Source of the DNA: Jeotgalibacillus sp. ET6
Lineage (GTDB): Bacteria > Bacillota > Bacilli > Bacillales > Jeotgalibacillaceae
Assembly: GCF_029667115.1 (NCBI RefSeq)
Contig: NZ_JARUIU010000015.1
Location: forward strand, 1-42,561
Direction of reading: 5' to 3'
Length of the DNA: 42,561 nt
The position numbers and the translations under genes are program-made. Every line of letters begins with the position of its first letter. Positions within the stretch are counted from its first letter, which is position 1. Under the pieces are notes generated by a model. It made no database searches, was not told where the DNA came from, and worked only from the letters and a program-made list of their open reading frames with translations. Positions 9,704 through 18,522 of this stretch are shown one piece after another.

Positions 9704-10831
9704 TCAGCCCTCCTCTGTTTTTCTGCTTATCCTGCCGTTTTCCACGATAAATGTTGTGGCTTCCCGCAAGGTTTGGTGATCAATTCCCTCTACGCTTGTC
9801 GTCGTAACGAAGGTCTGAACCTTTCCCTGTATGGTGTTAAGCAGATGAGACTGACGATAGTCGTCAAGTTCGGATAAAACATCATCCAGCAGCAATATGG
9901 GGTATTCTCCAATCTCTGCACGAATGAGTTCTATTTCAGCCAATTTAATGGATAACGCCGTTGTACGCTGCTGTCCCTGGGAGCCAAATGTCTGGACATC
10001 ATGGCCATTGACCAGAAACTGCAGATCATCCCTGTGAGGGCCGATCAGTGTAACGCCCCTGTCAATCTCTCTTTCGCGAAGCTCATCAAATTTTTTCCTG
10101 ATCACAGACTCAATGTCATCCCTGCTGTCTTCATTCGTCACCTGAACAGATGGCTTGTACACGACTTCGAGCGTTTCGATTCCTCTCGATATGCCGGAAT
10201 GAATCGGCTGGGCCCACTGCTGCAGGAGATCAATAAATTGAAAACGGCGCTGAATAATTTTGACCGCCATCTCAATAAATTGGTCTGTCAGGACATCGAG
10301 CATGGTCTGATCCCGCTGCTTTCTTGTCTGCAGCTGTTTTAAATAATGGTTTCGCTGCTGGAGAATTTTTTGATAGAGCGAGCTGTCATGCAGGTAAACG
10401 GCTGAAATTTGTCCGATCTCCATATCAATAAAACGACGCCTTACTTGAGGGCTCCCTTTTACTAAGTGGAGATCTTCGGGCGCGAACATGACAACATTCA
10501 TATGGCCAATATAATGGCTTAATTTCGATTGCTCAAGATGATTCATCCTGGCTTTTTTCCCTTTTTTTGTTACGGTTAATTCCATGGGAAGAGAGCCGTG
10601 ATGCTTCATCACTCTACCTTTTATTTTAGCATAATCTGAGTCCCATTGTATTAAATCTTTATCATTAGAAGTCCTGTGAGATTTAGCCATCGCAAGAACG
10701 TAAATGGATTCCATGACGTTTGTTTTTCCCTGAGCGTTTTCTCCCAGGATTACATTGACGTTATTATCAAATTCCACCGTTAACGTATCGTAATTGCGAT
10801 AGTGGGATAGCTCAAGCTGCTCAATATACAT
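9704..10831 (-). CDS. recF: DNA replication/repair protein RecF
   Basis: A 375-residue SMC-like ABC ATPase that helps load RecA at single-strand gaps together with RecO and RecR. Walker A is GENAQGKT (30-37). The signature region is [18 protein letters not shown], and Walker B is [13 protein letters not shown] with the D-loop. The length is typical. AGAAGG lies upstream of the ATG. It sits between yaaA (15-nt gap) and remB (4-nt gap) in the conserved yaaA-recF-remB-gyrB operon. Confidence 0.97.
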   Translation of the reverse strand: MYIEQLELSHYRNYDTLTVEFDNNVNVILGENAQGKTNVMESIYVLAMAKSHRTSNDKDLIQWDSDYAKIKGRVMKHHGSLPMELTVTKKGKKARMNHLEQSKLSHYIGHMNVVMFAPEDLHLVKGSPQVRRRFIDMEIGQISAVYLHDSSLYQKILQQRNHYLKQLQTRKQRDQTMLDVLTDQFIEMAVKIIQRRFQFIDLLQQWAQPIHSGISRGIETLEVVYKPSVQVTNEDSRDDIESVIRKKFDELREREIDRGVTLIGPHRDDLQFLVNGHDVQTFGSQGQQRTTALSIKLAEIELIRAEIGEYPILLLDDVLSELDDYRQSHLLNTIQGKVQTFVTTTSVEGIDHQTLREATTFIVENGRISRKTEEG

Positions 10832-10845
10832 GTTTTAACATCCTT

Positions 10846-11067
10846 CTAATCGTTAGACTTCACCACATAAGAGCCTACATCCGGAATCTGCACTTCATCT
10901 CCGTCACGCAGCTTTCTCCCTCTTCTCTGGTCAAGCTCCTGATTTATATAAACTTCATGCTCGCTTAAAAACCATTTCGCCATTCCGCCGCTTTGTATAA
11001 CATCAGCTAATTTTAAAAATTGGCCAAGCGTAATATACTCCGTACTGATCGTGATCGTCTCTTTCAT
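10846..11067 (-). CDS. yaaA: S4-domain RNA-binding protein YaaA (RlbA)
   Basis: 73 residues forming a single S4 RNA-binding domain: ITLGQFLKLADVIQSGGMAKWFL, SEHEVYIN and RRGRKLRDGDEV. It matches B. subtilis YaaA/RlbA, linked to the large ribosomal subunit. The ATG at 11067 is preferred over a GTG nine bases upstream, because it gives the same N-terminal length before ITLGQF as B. subtilis YaaA. First gene of the recF-gyrB operon, with its own promoter and separated from dnaN by a strong terminator. Confidence 0.93.
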   Translation of the reverse strand: MKETITISTEYITLGQFLKLADVIQSGGMAKWFLSEHEVYINQELDQRRGRKLRDGDEVQIPDVGSYVVKSND

Positions 11068-11102
11068 TTCGCTCACTACCTTCTAATATTCTCTAATATC
11101 TT

Positions 11103-11131
11103 ATTTTACCCAATATGAAGGCGGAAAACAA
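11103..11131 (-). promoter_or_regulatory. Promoter of yaaA-recF-remB-gyrB operon
   Basis: On the minus strand TTGTTT (11126-11131) and TAAAAT (11103-11108) are separated by 17 bp, about 36 bp upstream of the yaaA start and just after the dnaN terminator. Confidence 0.65.
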
Positions 11132-11172
11132 AGAAAAATTCACTTAAACGCCTTTTTCCTGAAGAATGCTTC

Positions 11173-11223
11173 AATAAAACAACCAAATGCCTATTGTTTC
11201 CCTCTGAAACAATAGGCATTTGG
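11173..11223 (-). terminator. dnaA-dnaN operon terminator
   Basis: A perfect 18-bp inverted repeat (11183-11200 / 11206-11223) with a CCTCT loop, core ATGCCTATTG/CAATAGGCAT. The minus-strand tail is T-rich (TTGTTTTATTGA) rather than a pure T-run. It lies 25 bp after the dnaN stop. Confidence 0.85.
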
Positions 11224-11248
11224 ATAAAATTCACGTGTATTTTTTCAC

Positions 11249-12385
11249 CTAGTACGTCCGTACAGGGGTGATTAATTGAAGAATGGTGTCGTCTGAAGTG
11301 GGCCGTAAAACAAACGGACGCATCGCGCCTGTGAACTGAATATTTGTTTCAGCTCCTTCAAACACTTTCAGTGCATCCATCATGTATTTTGCGCTAAAGG
11401 AGATGTTTAACTCTTCCCCATCAGTTGCTTCGCTTTGAACTTCCTCCACTACTTTTCCTATTTCAGGAGTATTAGACGAAATTTCAACTCTGCCGTCTTC
11501 GCCAATGGACAGTCGGACAACATTATTTCTTTCTTCCCTTGCGAGCAAAGAAGCACGGTCGATCGCCTGCAAAAATTCCTTTCCGCCGATGGTAAGCGAG
11601 GTTTTGCTTTCGGCCGGAACAAGCCGTGACGTATCAGGGTAGTTTCCTTCAAGCAGGCGCGAAAAGAATAGAACATGCTTCGCTCTGAACAGCACCTGGT
11701 TTTCCGTGATGACAATTTCAAGCTCATCTGATGTGTCTTCAAGGATTTTATTTAATTCATTTAAGCTTTTCCCTGGAATAACCGCTTTACTTTCATTTCC
11801 GTCTCCTCCAGTGATCGGCGCCTTCCTCATAGCCAGCCGGTGACTGTCTGTTGCAACACAGTTTAACAGGCCGTCTTGAATGTGCCAGTTTACACCTGTC
11901 AAGATAGGGCGTGTTTCTGAGGTGGACACTGCGAAAACGGTTTGTCGAATCATGGTTTTTAATAGGTTTGTAGGAATTTTAAGTACGTGATCTTCTTCAA
12001 TTTGTGGGAGATGCGGATATTCATTTACATCCAGCCCATTTAAATTAAATTCTGATTTCCCGGAGCGGATAACCGTTTGAAGGTGAGAATGCACTTCAAT
12101 TTCAACGGTATCCATCGGCAGTTTTTTTACGATGCTTTCAAAAAATTTCGCTTGAAGGACGATTCCGCCAGTTTGCTGGACCTGTACAATTTCTTTGCCA
12201 TCTTCTTCTCTTGGAATAAATGATTCAATCGAAATATCAGAATCACTGCCTGTCAGGGTAACCCCTTCCTCGTGAGCAACAATTTTAAGTCCTGTTAAAA
12301 TCGGAATCGTCGTTCTTGAAGATACAGCCTTCATTACATCGTTTACGCCGTTCACTAAACGATCGCGTTGAATTTGAAATTTCAT
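11249..12385 (-). CDS. dnaN: DNA polymerase III beta subunit (sliding clamp)
   Basis: The 378-residue ring-forming clamp that tethers the replicative polymerase to DNA. It begins MKFQIQRDRLVNGVNDVMKAVSSRTTIPILTG, the family's typical start, and ends with LRPTSDDTILQLITPVRTY, close to the usual C-terminal MPVR peptide. The ATG at 12385 has GGAGG 8 nt upstream; an upstream TTG would add five residues but destroys this fit. It follows dnaA after a 199-bp gap that contains the unwinding part of oriC, and is followed by a strong terminator. Confidence 0.97.
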   Translation of the reverse strand: MKFQIQRDRLVNGVNDVMKAVSSRTTIPILTGLKIVAHEEGVTLTGSDSDISIESFIPREEDGKEIVQVQQTGGIVLQAKFFESIVKKLPMDTVEIEVHSHLQTVIRSGKSEFNLNGLDVNEYPHLPQIEEDHVLKIPTNLLKTMIRQTVFAVSTSETRPILTGVNWHIQDGLLNCVATDSHRLAMRKAPITGGDGNESKAVIPGKSLNELNKILEDTSDELEIVITENQVLFRAKHVLFFSRLLEGNYPDTSRLVPAESKTSLTIGGKEFLQAIDRASLLAREERNNVVRLSIGEDGRVEISSNTPEIGKVVEEVQSEATDGEELNISFSAKYMMDALKVFEGAETNIQFTGAMRPFVLRPTSDDTILQLITPVRTY

Positions 12386-12418
12386 TTTCAATGCCTCCAA
12401 AAGTTAGTAGTCTCGTGC

Positions 12419-12458
12419 TTTATATATATAGTAATTAATTCTTTTAAAATAATAGTAA
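12419..12458. other. AT-rich DNA unwinding element of oriC
   Basis: A 40-bp stretch between dnaA and dnaN containing TTTATATATATAG and TTAATTC, almost free of G and C. It lies directly next to the DnaA-trio track and tandem DnaA boxes, the arrangement of the B. subtilis duplex-unwinding region. Confidence 0.75.
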
Positions 12459-12488
12459 TACTAGTAGGCGCTGTGGATATGTGGATAA
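12453..12488 (+). other. DnaA-trio track plus tandem DnaA boxes (basal unwinding system)
   Basis: TAGTAATACTAGTAG (12453-12467) reads 3'-to-5' as five successive GAT-like trios. It is followed by a short GC patch (GGCGC, with no extra spacer) and two DnaA boxes on the minus strand, TGTGGATAT (12472-12480) and the perfect TGTGGATAA (12480-12488). This is the order described for the B. subtilis origin, in which DnaA loads from the boxes onto the trios to open DNA. Confidence 0.85.
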
Positions 12489-12523
12489 GCCTGTTGATGA
12501 CTTGCGATGCCGAGTTTTCCCCA

Positions 12524-12573
12524 TGTGGAAAAGATGTGCTTAAACATGCTCACTTTGTCCACATTTACCCACA
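12524..12573. other. Further DnaA boxes between dnaA and dnaN
   Basis: One-mismatch or near-consensus DnaA boxes: TGTGGAAAA (12524-12532), TTGTCCACA (12555-12563) and TTACCCACA (12565-12573). Consensus is TTATCCACA. Together with the tandem boxes they form the dnaA-proximal half of the bipartite origin. Confidence 0.7.
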
Positions 12574-12584
12574 GCTTGCAGCAT

Positions 12585-13931
12585 CTATTTTTGAAGAGTT
12601 GATTTTATATCTTTTACTTCCTGCTTTAATGACACATCATGATCGAGTAATTTTGAGATTTTTTCATGGGCATGTATAACGGTCGTATGATCACGTCCGC
12701 CGAACTCTTCTCCAATCTTAGGCAAGGAGAAATCTGTCATTTCTCTGGAGAGGTACATGGCAATCTGTCTTGGAAATGCAACGGTCTTCGTTCTTTTCTT
12801 CGCTTTAAAGTCTTCTAATTTAATACTGAAGTGATCCCCGACAACCTTTTGAATGTCTAAAATGGTGATGACCTTCGGCTTCGAGCTTGGCATGATATCT
12901 TTTAAAGCTTCAGCAGCTAAATCAGCATTAATATCTTTACTTACTAATGAAGAATAAGCGACCACCCGGATCAGTGCTCCTTCGAGTTCACGAATATTTG
13001 AATCAATTTGATTAGCGATATACAGCATGGCTTCATTAGGGATATCCAATCCTTCCGCTCGTGCTTTCTTTCGAAGGATTGCGATTCTTGTTTCTAGATC
13101 AGGCGGCGTAATATCTGTGATAAGCCCCCATTCAAATCGGGAGCGCAGCCGGTCTTCAAGCGTCGGAATTTCTTTTGGCGGACGGTCACTTGAAATAACA
13201 ATTTGCTTGCTTTCTTCATGTAAGGTATTAAAAGTATGAAAAAATTCCTCTTGCGTTTGTTCTTTTCCAGCAAGAAATTGAATATCATCAATTAACAAAA
13301 CGTCCACGTTTCGATATTTATTGCGAAAATCGACAGCTTTATTGTCCCGGATCGAGTTAATGAATTCATTTGTAAATTTTTCAGAAGACAAATAAACCAC
13401 TTTTGCAGAGGAATTATGCTCAAGTACATAGTGGCCAATTGCGTGCATTAAATGCGTCTTTCCAAGCCCTACTCCCCCATAAATAAACAGCGGATTATAC
13501 GCTTTTGCCGGTGCTTCAGCTACAGCCAAAGAAGCTGCGTGGGCAAAGCGGTTGCCGGAGCCAATTACAAACGTGTCAAAGGTATACTTTGGATTCAGCA
13601 TACTCTGTGACCACTCCTGCTGATCATCATCTTTCACAGGCTTTTTCGGCTGGATCGCAAAATTAAAGTCATCCTGGTTCTGATTTTGAGGAATAATAAA
13701 TTTTACAATCAGCTCTTCCCCTGTCACATCCTTCAGCACACCTGAAATTAATTGAGAGTAATGGCCTTCCAGCCAGTCTCTTGCAAATTCATTTGGAGCT
13801 GTAATCGTAAGTGTATCGCGTTTTAATGAAAAGGCCTTTGTCGATTTTAACCAGGTTTCATAGCTTGGTTTACTGATTTTTTTTTCGATATGCTCTAAGG
13901 CCCGGTTCCAAAGATCCGTAATATTTTCCAA
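12585..13931 (-). CDS. dnaA: Chromosomal replication initiator DnaA
   Basis: The 448-residue AAA+ initiator that binds DnaA boxes and opens the origin. Domain I ([20 protein letters not shown]...) is followed by a linker at ~85-110 and the AAA+ core, with Walker A GGVGLGKT (152-159) and Walker [11 protein letters not shown]. Domain IV carries the DNA-binding signature [15 protein letters not shown]. The start is TTG with AAGGAGGG 8 nt upstream. It is first in the dnaA-dnaN operon and is flanked on both sides by DnaA boxes, which implies autoregulation. Confidence 0.98.
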   Translation of the reverse strand: MENITDLWNRALEHIEKKISKPSYETWLKSTKAFSLKRDTLTITAPNEFARDWLEGHYSQLISGVLKDVTGEELIVKFIIPQNQNQDDFNFAIQPKKPVKDDDQQEWSQSMLNPKYTFDTFVIGSGNRFAHAASLAVAEAPAKAYNPLFIYGGVGLGKTHLMHAIGHYVLEHNSSAKVVYLSSEKFTNEFINSIRDNKAVDFRNKYRNVDVLLIDDIQFLAGKEQTQEEFFHTFNTLHEESKQIVISSDRPPKEIPTLEDRLRSRFEWGLITDITPPDLETRIAILRKKARAEGLDIPNEAMLYIANQIDSNIRELEGALIRVVAYSSLVSKDINADLAAEALKDIMPSSKPKVITILDIQKVVGDHFSIKLEDFKAKKRTKTVAFPRQIAMYLSREMTDFSLPKIGEEFGGRDHTTVIHAHEKISKLLDHDVSLKQEVKDIKSTLQK

Positions 13932-13992
13932 GTAGCAGACCCTCCTTACTTAATTATTTTTCTAGAAAAGTTACTTTTTCGAAGGTCCCTTA

Positions 13993-14021
13993 TATATATT
14001 CATTTCGATGAATAGGGTAAA
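13993..14021 (-). promoter_or_regulatory. dnaA promoter with internal dyad
   Basis: On the minus strand TTTACC (14016-14021) and TATATA (13993-13998) are 17 bp apart, about 60 bp upstream of the dnaA start. The spacer carries the inverted repeat ATTCAT-TTCG-ATGAAT (13998-14013). The -35 is two bases off consensus. Confidence 0.5.
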
Positions 14022-14039
14022 AAAGCGTTTTGTATATTT

Positions 14040-14308
14040 ATCGACATAATCCAAAGCCTGTGGACAAGATTCTCCATGCATGTTGAGAGATCTATCCACA
14101 GCCTATCCACAATTGTGGATAATGTTTTTTGTGCTGACAACTTATCAAGAGTGAAAACACACTTATAATAGCAGAAAATCCTTTGCCTTGCAAGGGTTGT
14201 GATTATTTATCCACAGCACGCTTCACACTGTGATTGATCTTGTCCACAAGGGTTGAATGTGTGAAAAACTTGTCGATAGGTACTGTGGATAAAGAAAAAG
14301 GTGTCGAA
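14040..14308. promoter_or_regulatory. Spo0A-box-like heptamers in oriC
   Basis: A perfect Spo0A box TGTCGAA at 14302-14308 (+) and one-mismatch TGTCGAT copies at 14271-14277 (+) and 14040-14046 (-). Each lies within a few to 25 bases of a DnaA box. In B. subtilis Spo0A binds the origin and limits replication during sporulation, so a similar role is plausible. Confidence 0.45.
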
Positions 14309-14321
14309 AAAAATATCCACA
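14059..14321. other. oriC, dnaA-upstream DnaA-box cluster
   Basis: Eight DnaA boxes: TGTGGACAA (14059-14067), CTATCCACA (14092-14100 and 14103-14111), TGTGGATAA (14114-14122), TTATCCACA (14207-14215), TTGTCCACA (14240-14248), TGTGGATAA (14284-14292) and ATATCCACA (14313-14321). Three are perfect matches to the consensus. The cluster lies between rpmH and dnaA, as in B. subtilis (incA/incB). The rest of 13932-14494 has only chance ORFs. Confidence 0.92.
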
Positions 14322-14494
14322 GTTGTACACAGGCAGATACAGGAGAGTCGAATTTTAACGGAGTGCATAGCGAAATGCAGGGAATGATGTTTTCCATTAC
14401 GTTTATCTGCGATCCTGGAGGAGAAATTTCAAAGAATGATGGCAGAGAGGAAAAAAATAATTAAGCAGAATTCTTTCGAAAAGTAATTTCACTA

Positions 14495-14523
14495 TTGAAG
14501 TAAAGGTTTGATTCTGCTATGAT
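14495..14523 (+). promoter_or_regulatory. rpmH promoter P1
   Basis: TTGAAG (14495-14500), 17 bp, TATGAT (14518-14523), about 110 bp upstream of rpmH. Confidence 0.7.
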
Positions 14524-14546
14524 ATAGAGGTTGTATGAAATGAACA

Positions 14547-14576
14547 TTGACATTTGATATGTGAAATCTATATAAT
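14547..14576 (+). promoter_or_regulatory. rpmH promoter P2 (perfect sigma-A consensus)
   Basis: TTGACA (14547-14552), 18 bp, TATAAT (14571-14576): both hexamers match consensus exactly, 58 bp upstream of rpmH. Strong expression of this ribosomal protein gene is expected. Confidence 0.85.
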
Positions 14577-14634
14577 TATTTAGAATGTCTGTAGCTTGGT
14601 TGCCACGAGCGACCAATTAGGAGGTGTCTTATAC

Positions 14635-14769
14635 ATGAAACGTACGTTCCAACCAAATAAGCGTAAAAGAAGTAAAGTACACGGATTCCGCGCACGCATG
14701 AGCACAAAAAATGGCCGCAAGGTTCTAGCTCGTCGCCGTCAACGTGGAAGAAAAGTATTGTCTGCTTAA
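14635..14769 (+). CDS. rpmH: 50S ribosomal protein L34
   Basis: A 44-residue, very basic protein beginning [22 protein letters not shown] and ending [12 protein letters not shown], the invariant L34 pattern. AGGAGGTG lies upstream of the ATG. It is read from two sigma-A promoters and followed at once by a terminator-like hairpin that probably limits read-through into rnpA. The rpmH-rnpA order next to oriC is conserved in Bacillus. It is divergent from dnaA across the origin. Confidence 0.98.
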   Translation: MKRTFQPNKRKRSKVHGFRARMSTKNGRKVLARRRQRGRKVLSA

Positions 14770-14799
14770 GACCACTGATTCCACTCAGTGGTCTTTTTT
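14770..14799 (+). terminator. rpmH terminator / attenuator before rnpA
   Basis: GACCACTGA (14770-14778) / TCAGTGGTC (14785-14793), 9 bp perfect, 6-nt loop, then TTTTTT. It starts at the base after the rpmH stop codon and sits 41 bp before rnpA, so partial termination would set the L34 to RnpA ratio. Confidence 0.88.
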
Positions 14800-14840
14800 C
14801 ACTTATACCGGTGCAAAATTAACGATATGTGGGTGCTAAA

Positions 14841-15200
14841 ATGAAAAAAGAGCAGCGAATCAAAAAAAATCCGGAATTCCAGCAAGTATTTCGCCATGGA
14901 TCGTCTATGGCGAATCGGCAGTTTGTTTTGTACTGTTTAAAGAAAAAGGATCAAACCTCATTTCGACTGGGCTTGTCTGTCAGCAAAAAAGTAGGGAATG
15001 CTGTCGTGCGAAATCGTATTAAGCGGTACATCAGACAAGCGTTTTTAGAGCTCTCCCCTGAGCTGCAGCCTGATGCTGACTATATTGTCATTGCAAGAAA
15101 GCCTGCTGCCGACTTTACTTTTCATCAGACTAAAAGCAGTCTGATTCATGTGATGGGAAAGTCAAAGGTTCTTCAAAAGAAAGTGAATTCAGATAAATAA
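14841..15200 (+). CDS. rnpA: Ribonuclease P protein component
   Basis: 119 residues; the basic protein partner of the RNase P RNA that trims tRNA 5' leaders. It shows the typical [17 protein letters not shown] start, [18 protein letters not shown] and the RNR motif RNRIKR at 57-62. The ATG at 14841 gives the usual length and start. The GTG twelve bases upstream was rejected because it lies inside the weak GGGTG ribosome-binding site. The C-terminal tail after MGKSKV is basic and variable. Confidence 0.95.
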   Translation: MKKEQRIKKNPEFQQVFRHGSSMANRQFVLYCLKKKDQTSFRLGLSVSKKVGNAVVRNRIKRYIRQAFLELSPELQPDADYIVIARKPAADFTFHQTKSSLIHVMGKSKVLQKKVNSDK

Positions 15201-15257
15201 CGTGATACAATTACGTGTGGTATGCAATTTACTATTAGAATAGGGAGGAACATCTGG

Positions 15258-16022
15258 GTGAAAAAACGATTACTGCCCCTTTTTATGATTGTGGGGTTAA
15301 CTGCTCTTTTAACAGGTTGTATGGAGATCGACCAGCCGATTACAACCGATAGTGAAGGAATATGGAACAGCTATTTTGTTTATCCATTGTCATGGCTCAT
15401 AACAACAATCGCACAATGGTCAGGAGATAATTACGGCCTTGGGATTGTACTGGTAACATTAATTATTCGATTTGCGCTATTGCCGCTAATGATTAAACAA
15501 ACAAAAAACACGAAAAAAATGCAGGAAATTCAACCTGAAATGTTGAAGTTGAAGGAAAAGTATTCTTCTAAAGATGCTCAAACTCAGCAAAAGCTTCAGC
15601 AGGAAACGATGGCCATGTTCCAGAAAAATGGCGTAAATCCATTGGCAGGGTGTTTTCCACTTTTAATACAAATGCCGATTCTTATCGCTTTTTATCATGC
15701 AATTGTCCGAACGACAGAAATCGCGAATCACAATTTCCTATGGTTTGACCTGGGCGAAAGAGATCCATTCTTTATTCTTCCGCTTGTAGCAGGTGTGACG
15801 ACTTACTTGCAGCAGAAGATCATGATGGCTGGAAACCCTGCCGGCATGAATCCTCAAATGCAAATGATGCTATATCTAATGCCTGTCATGATTGTGGTAT
15901 TTGCGATTACATTCCCATCTGCATTATCTCTTTACTGGGTTGTTGGTAATATCTTTATGATTGTTCAGACGTTAGTTATTAATGGAACGGGCAGCAAAAA
16001 AGTAGACCAATCTGTTCAATAG
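15258..16022 (+). CDS. spoIIIJ: Membrane protein insertase YidC1/SpoIIIJ (lipoprotein)
   Basis: A 254-residue YidC/Oxa1 family insertase that helps place proteins in the membrane; in B. subtilis SpoIIIJ is also needed for sigma-G activity in the forespore. A lipoprotein signal is visible: [12 protein letters not shown]... with lipobox LLTGC (Cys21). About five TM segments follow, including [43 protein letters not shown] and the C-terminal [17 protein letters not shown]. The GTG at 15258 is chosen: GGGAGG lies about 9 nt upstream, and the upstream ATG would put 12 residues before the signal peptide. jag follows 17 nt later. Confidence 0.93.
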   Translation: MKKRLLPLFMIVGLTALLTGCMEIDQPITTDSEGIWNSYFVYPLSWLITTIAQWSGDNYGLGIVLVTLIIRFALLPLMIKQTKNTKKMQEIQPEMLKLKEKYSSKDAQTQQKLQQETMAMFQKNGVNPLAGCFPLLIQMPILIAFYHAIVRTTEIANHNFLWFDLGERDPFFILPLVAGVTTYLQQKIMMAGNPAGMNPQMQMMLYLMPVMIVVFAITFPSALSLYWVVGNIFMIVQTLVINGTGSKKVDQSVQ

Positions 16023-16039
16023 ACAGGGGGAGCCATGAA

Positions 16040-16687
16040 GTGACTCAAATCACGATGACGGGTGCAACAGTGGAAGAAGCGGTCGCTGCCGCCCTTGCGG
16101 AATTAAAAATTTCCAAGGAAAAATCGGAAGTTACCGTGATCGATGAAGGTAAAAAAGGGTTTTTAGGCTTGATTGGATCAAGGCCTGCAAAAGTCCTTGT
16201 TAAAAAACGGATTGATGCTATTGAAGAAGTGGACCGCTATATTAAAGATGTAACCAGCCATATGGGCCTTGAAGTAGTGACGAAAATTCAAAAAAAAGGT
16301 AAAATAGTTATTTTTGAATTACAAAGCGAAAAGGTTGCCCTTTTAATAGGAAAAAGAGGTCAAACACTTAATTCTCTTCAATACCTGGCTCAACTCGTTG
16401 CCAATCAGCATTCCGAACAATTTTTAACCGTCATGCTGGATGCGGAAAATTATCGCCAGCGCCGACAGGAAACACTGGAGCAATTAGCGAAAAAAATGGC
16501 AGATCAGGCTGTTCGCACAGGAAGATCAGTGAAGCTTGAACCGATGCCATCTTATGAAAGAAAAATTATTCATAATGCGCTTACTGGAAGACGTGATATT
16601 GAAACGAATTCAGAAGGCGCAGAACCCCACAGATATCTGATGATACAAGCGAAGAAAAATAAAAAAGAATCCTCTGTTTTTAAATAG
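16040..16687 (+). CDS. jag: RNA-binding protein Jag (KhpB/EloR)
   Basis: 215 residues with three parts: an N-terminal Jag_N domain (~1-50, ending KKGFLGLIGSRPAKV), a KH domain (~75-150, with the LLIGKRGQTLNSLQYL GxxG loop) and an R3H domain (~150-212, ERKIIHNAL...RYLMIQ). The family binds RNA with KhpA and in Firmicutes affects cell elongation. The start is GTG with GGGGGAG 8 nt upstream. It follows spoIIIJ in the conserved rnpA-spoIIIJ-jag order and ends in a terminator. Confidence 0.94.
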   Translation: MTQITMTGATVEEAVAAALAELKISKEKSEVTVIDEGKKGFLGLIGSRPAKVLVKKRIDAIEEVDRYIKDVTSHMGLEVVTKIQKKGKIVIFELQSEKVALLIGKRGQTLNSLQYLAQLVANQHSEQFLTVMLDAENYRQRRQETLEQLAKKMADQAVRTGRSVKLEPMPSYERKIIHNALTGRRDIETNSEGAEPHRYLMIQAKKNKKESSVFK

Positions 16688-16701
16688 AGGGTTCTTTTTT
16701 T
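16667..16701 (+). terminator. jag terminator
   Basis: GAATCCTCT (16667-16675) / AGAGGGTTC (16686-16694), 9 bp with one wobble, followed by seven T residues. It overlaps the end of the jag reading frame. Confidence 0.8.
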
Positions 16702-16873
16702 ATAGACTTTTTATTCATATAATTTAAGAAACAAAGTGAGAATTATTGGATATAATTTATTTAATATATAAAAATTTTTACTTTATTTCTCATTTATTTA
16801 AATTATTTTATCCCTTACAAGCATCTGCTTAGCAGAGGTCAAAACAGATAAATAGATCACCAGACGGAAAAAG

Positions 16874-16931
16874 TTGCCCACATGTGGATAAAGGAAAAGA
16901 AGAATCTTACCGTGTCTGCGGCTGTGGATAA
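16874..16931. other. DnaA-box group upstream of mnmE
   Basis: Two perfect DnaA boxes TGTGGATAA at 16883-16891 and 16923-16931, same orientation and 40 bp apart, with a two-mismatch TTGCCCACA at 16874-16882. They lie in the 419-bp jag-mnmE spacer, which is otherwise very AT-rich without an ORF. In B. subtilis the region upstream of mnmE (trmE/thdF) is one of the known DnaA-binding clusters outside oriC. Confidence 0.8.
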
Positions 16932-17049
16932 AATCATTCCATTTTCTTTTTAATTAGGGCAAAGTGTGCTATTCTAATAATTTAGAGGATGCCATATTAG
17001 CGTAAGTAGGTACACGCTGTTATATATAAAGTAAACAGGATAAGATTTT

Positions 17050-17087
17050 GACTGCTTTTAATGAGTAAATTCAATTAAGCAGCAGTC
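17050..17087 (+). repeat. Leader hairpin candidate before mnmE
   Basis: GACTGCT (17050-17056) pairs with AGCAGTC (17081-17087), and part of the intervening TTTAAT/ATTAA can extend the stem. It ends 4 bp before the mnmE ribosome-binding site. There is no T-run, so it is not a terminator. A role in mRNA stability or translation is only a possibility. Confidence 0.35.
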
Positions 17088-17106
17088 TTGAATTGAGGTG
17101 AAAGAC

Positions 17107-18492
17107 ATGGAGTTTGACACAATTGCAGCGATCTCAACTCCGATGGGCGAAGGAGCGATTGCCATTGTCCGTTTAAGCGGAGACGAAGCGTTTGCTATTG
17201 CAGATCGTGTATTTAAAGGTATGGGTGGCAAACAGCTGCAGGCTGTTCCTTCCCATACTATTCATTATGGGCACATAGTGGACCCGGCTACTCAGACAAC
17301 CCTTGAGGAAGTGATGGTTTCTGTTATGAAAGGCCCTAAGACATTTACACGGGAAGACGTGATTGAAATTAACTGCCACGGTGGGCTGGTGTCTGTCAAT
17401 CAGGTGCTTCAGTTAGTCCTCCGCCAGGGAGCAAGGATCGCTGAACCAGGTGAATTTACAAAGCGGGCGTTTTTAAATGGACGAATTGATTTGTCTCAGG
17501 CAGAAGCCGTTATGGACATGATTCGAGCCAAAACAGACCGCGCGATGTCAGTGGCGATGGGGCAGATGGAAGGAAAGCTTTCGAAGCTCGTTCAGTCACT
17601 TCGTCAGGAAATTTTAGAAATTCTTGCTCAGGTCGAAGTGAATATTGATTACCCGGAGTATGATGATGTAGAAGAAATGACGTTATCCATGATGATGGAA
17701 AAGTCCACGTACGTGAAAGGACAGATTGAGCGTCTGCTTCAAACATCCGAGCAAGGGAAAATCCTTCGCGAAGGTCTTTCAACGGTTATTATCGGCCGCC
17801 CGAATGTCGGTAAGTCTTCCTTATTAAATAGTTTAGTTCATGAAAATAAAGCCATTGTGACAGATGTGCCCGGTACCACACGGGATGTCATTGAAGAATA
17901 TGTCAACGTCCGCGGGGTGCCGTTAAAGCTTGTCGATACAGCAGGAATTCGGGAGACAGAAGATATTGTCGAACGAATTGGTGTAGAACGTTCGCGAAAA
18001 GTGCTGAAGGAAGCCGATTTAATTCTGCTGGTATTAAATTATGGCGAGGCATTGTCAGAAGAAGACCGCAGACTGTTTGAAGCAGTCAAGGGCATGGATG
18101 TAATCGTGATCGTCAATAAAACCGATCTTTCGCAGAAAGTGGATATGGACGAAGCCGCTCAATTAGCCACTCATCACCGCTTAGTCACAACCTCTCTTTT
18201 AAAGGAACAAGGGGTAGACGAGCTGGAAGAAGCAATCGCGTCGTTATTTTTCGCAGGATCTTTAGAGGCGGGAGACGGAACGTATGTATCAAACAACCGG
18301 CATATTGCGCTGCTCCATCAGGCGCTTGCTGCGATCAATGAAGCCATTGAGGGTGCTGAAATGGGCACACCTGTCGATATGGTCCAGATAGATTTGCGCA
18401 GGACATGGGAAACGCTTGGAGAAATAATCGGAGATACCGTTCAGGAAAGTTTAATTGATCAGTTGTTTTCACAATTCTGCCTTGGGAAATAA
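17107..18492 (+). CDS. mnmE: tRNA-modification GTPase MnmE
   Basis: 461 residues. With MnmG it installs the 5-carboxymethylaminomethyl (or related) group on wobble uridine U34 of several tRNAs. The N-terminal folate-binding domain starts [22 protein letters not shown]; helical segments follow. The inserted G domain has the P-loop GRPNVGKSS (230-238), [15 protein letters not shown] and NKTD. The C-terminal CLGK ends with the conserved catalytic Cys458. The ATG at 17107 has AGGTG 6 nt upstream; the GTG at 17098 is part of that site. mnmG follows 30 nt later. Confidence 0.97.
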   Translation: MEFDTIAAISTPMGEGAIAIVRLSGDEAFAIADRVFKGMGGKQLQAVPSHTIHYGHIVDPATQTTLEEVMVSVMKGPKTFTREDVIEINCHGGLVSVNQVLQLVLRQGARIAEPGEFTKRAFLNGRIDLSQAEAVMDMIRAKTDRAMSVAMGQMEGKLSKLVQSLRQEILEILAQVEVNIDYPEYDDVEEMTLSMMMEKSTYVKGQIERLLQTSEQGKILREGLSTVIIGRPNVGKSSLLNSLVHENKAIVTDVPGTTRDVIEEYVNVRGVPLKLVDTAGIRETEDIVERIGVERSRKVLKEADLILLVLNYGEALSEEDRRLFEAVKGMDVIVIVNKTDLSQKVDMDEAAQLATHHRLVTTSLLKEQGVDELEEAIASLFFAGSLEAGDGTYVSNNRHIALLHQALAAINEAIEGAEMGTPVDMVQIDLRRTWETLGEIIGDTVQESLIDQLFSQFCLGK

Positions 18493-18522
18493 AACGTAAT
18501 TAAAGGAGGAGCGTTCATCGTT

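Noticed and set aside
11232-11238. CACGTG palindromes (also near 5070, 29078 and 38695) as extra parS sites
   Set aside because: Their flanks do not carry the TGTT/AACA arms; only 23776-23791 fits parS.
14203-14464. Two short ORFs (64 and 76 codons) on opposite strands in the origin
   Set aside because: They run through DnaA boxes and have no ribosome-binding sites or recognisable sequence; the DNA is explained by oriC.
16941-16985. mnmE promoter TTTTTA-N17-TATTCT
   Set aside because: The -35 is far from consensus in AT-rich DNA; cannot be told from background.
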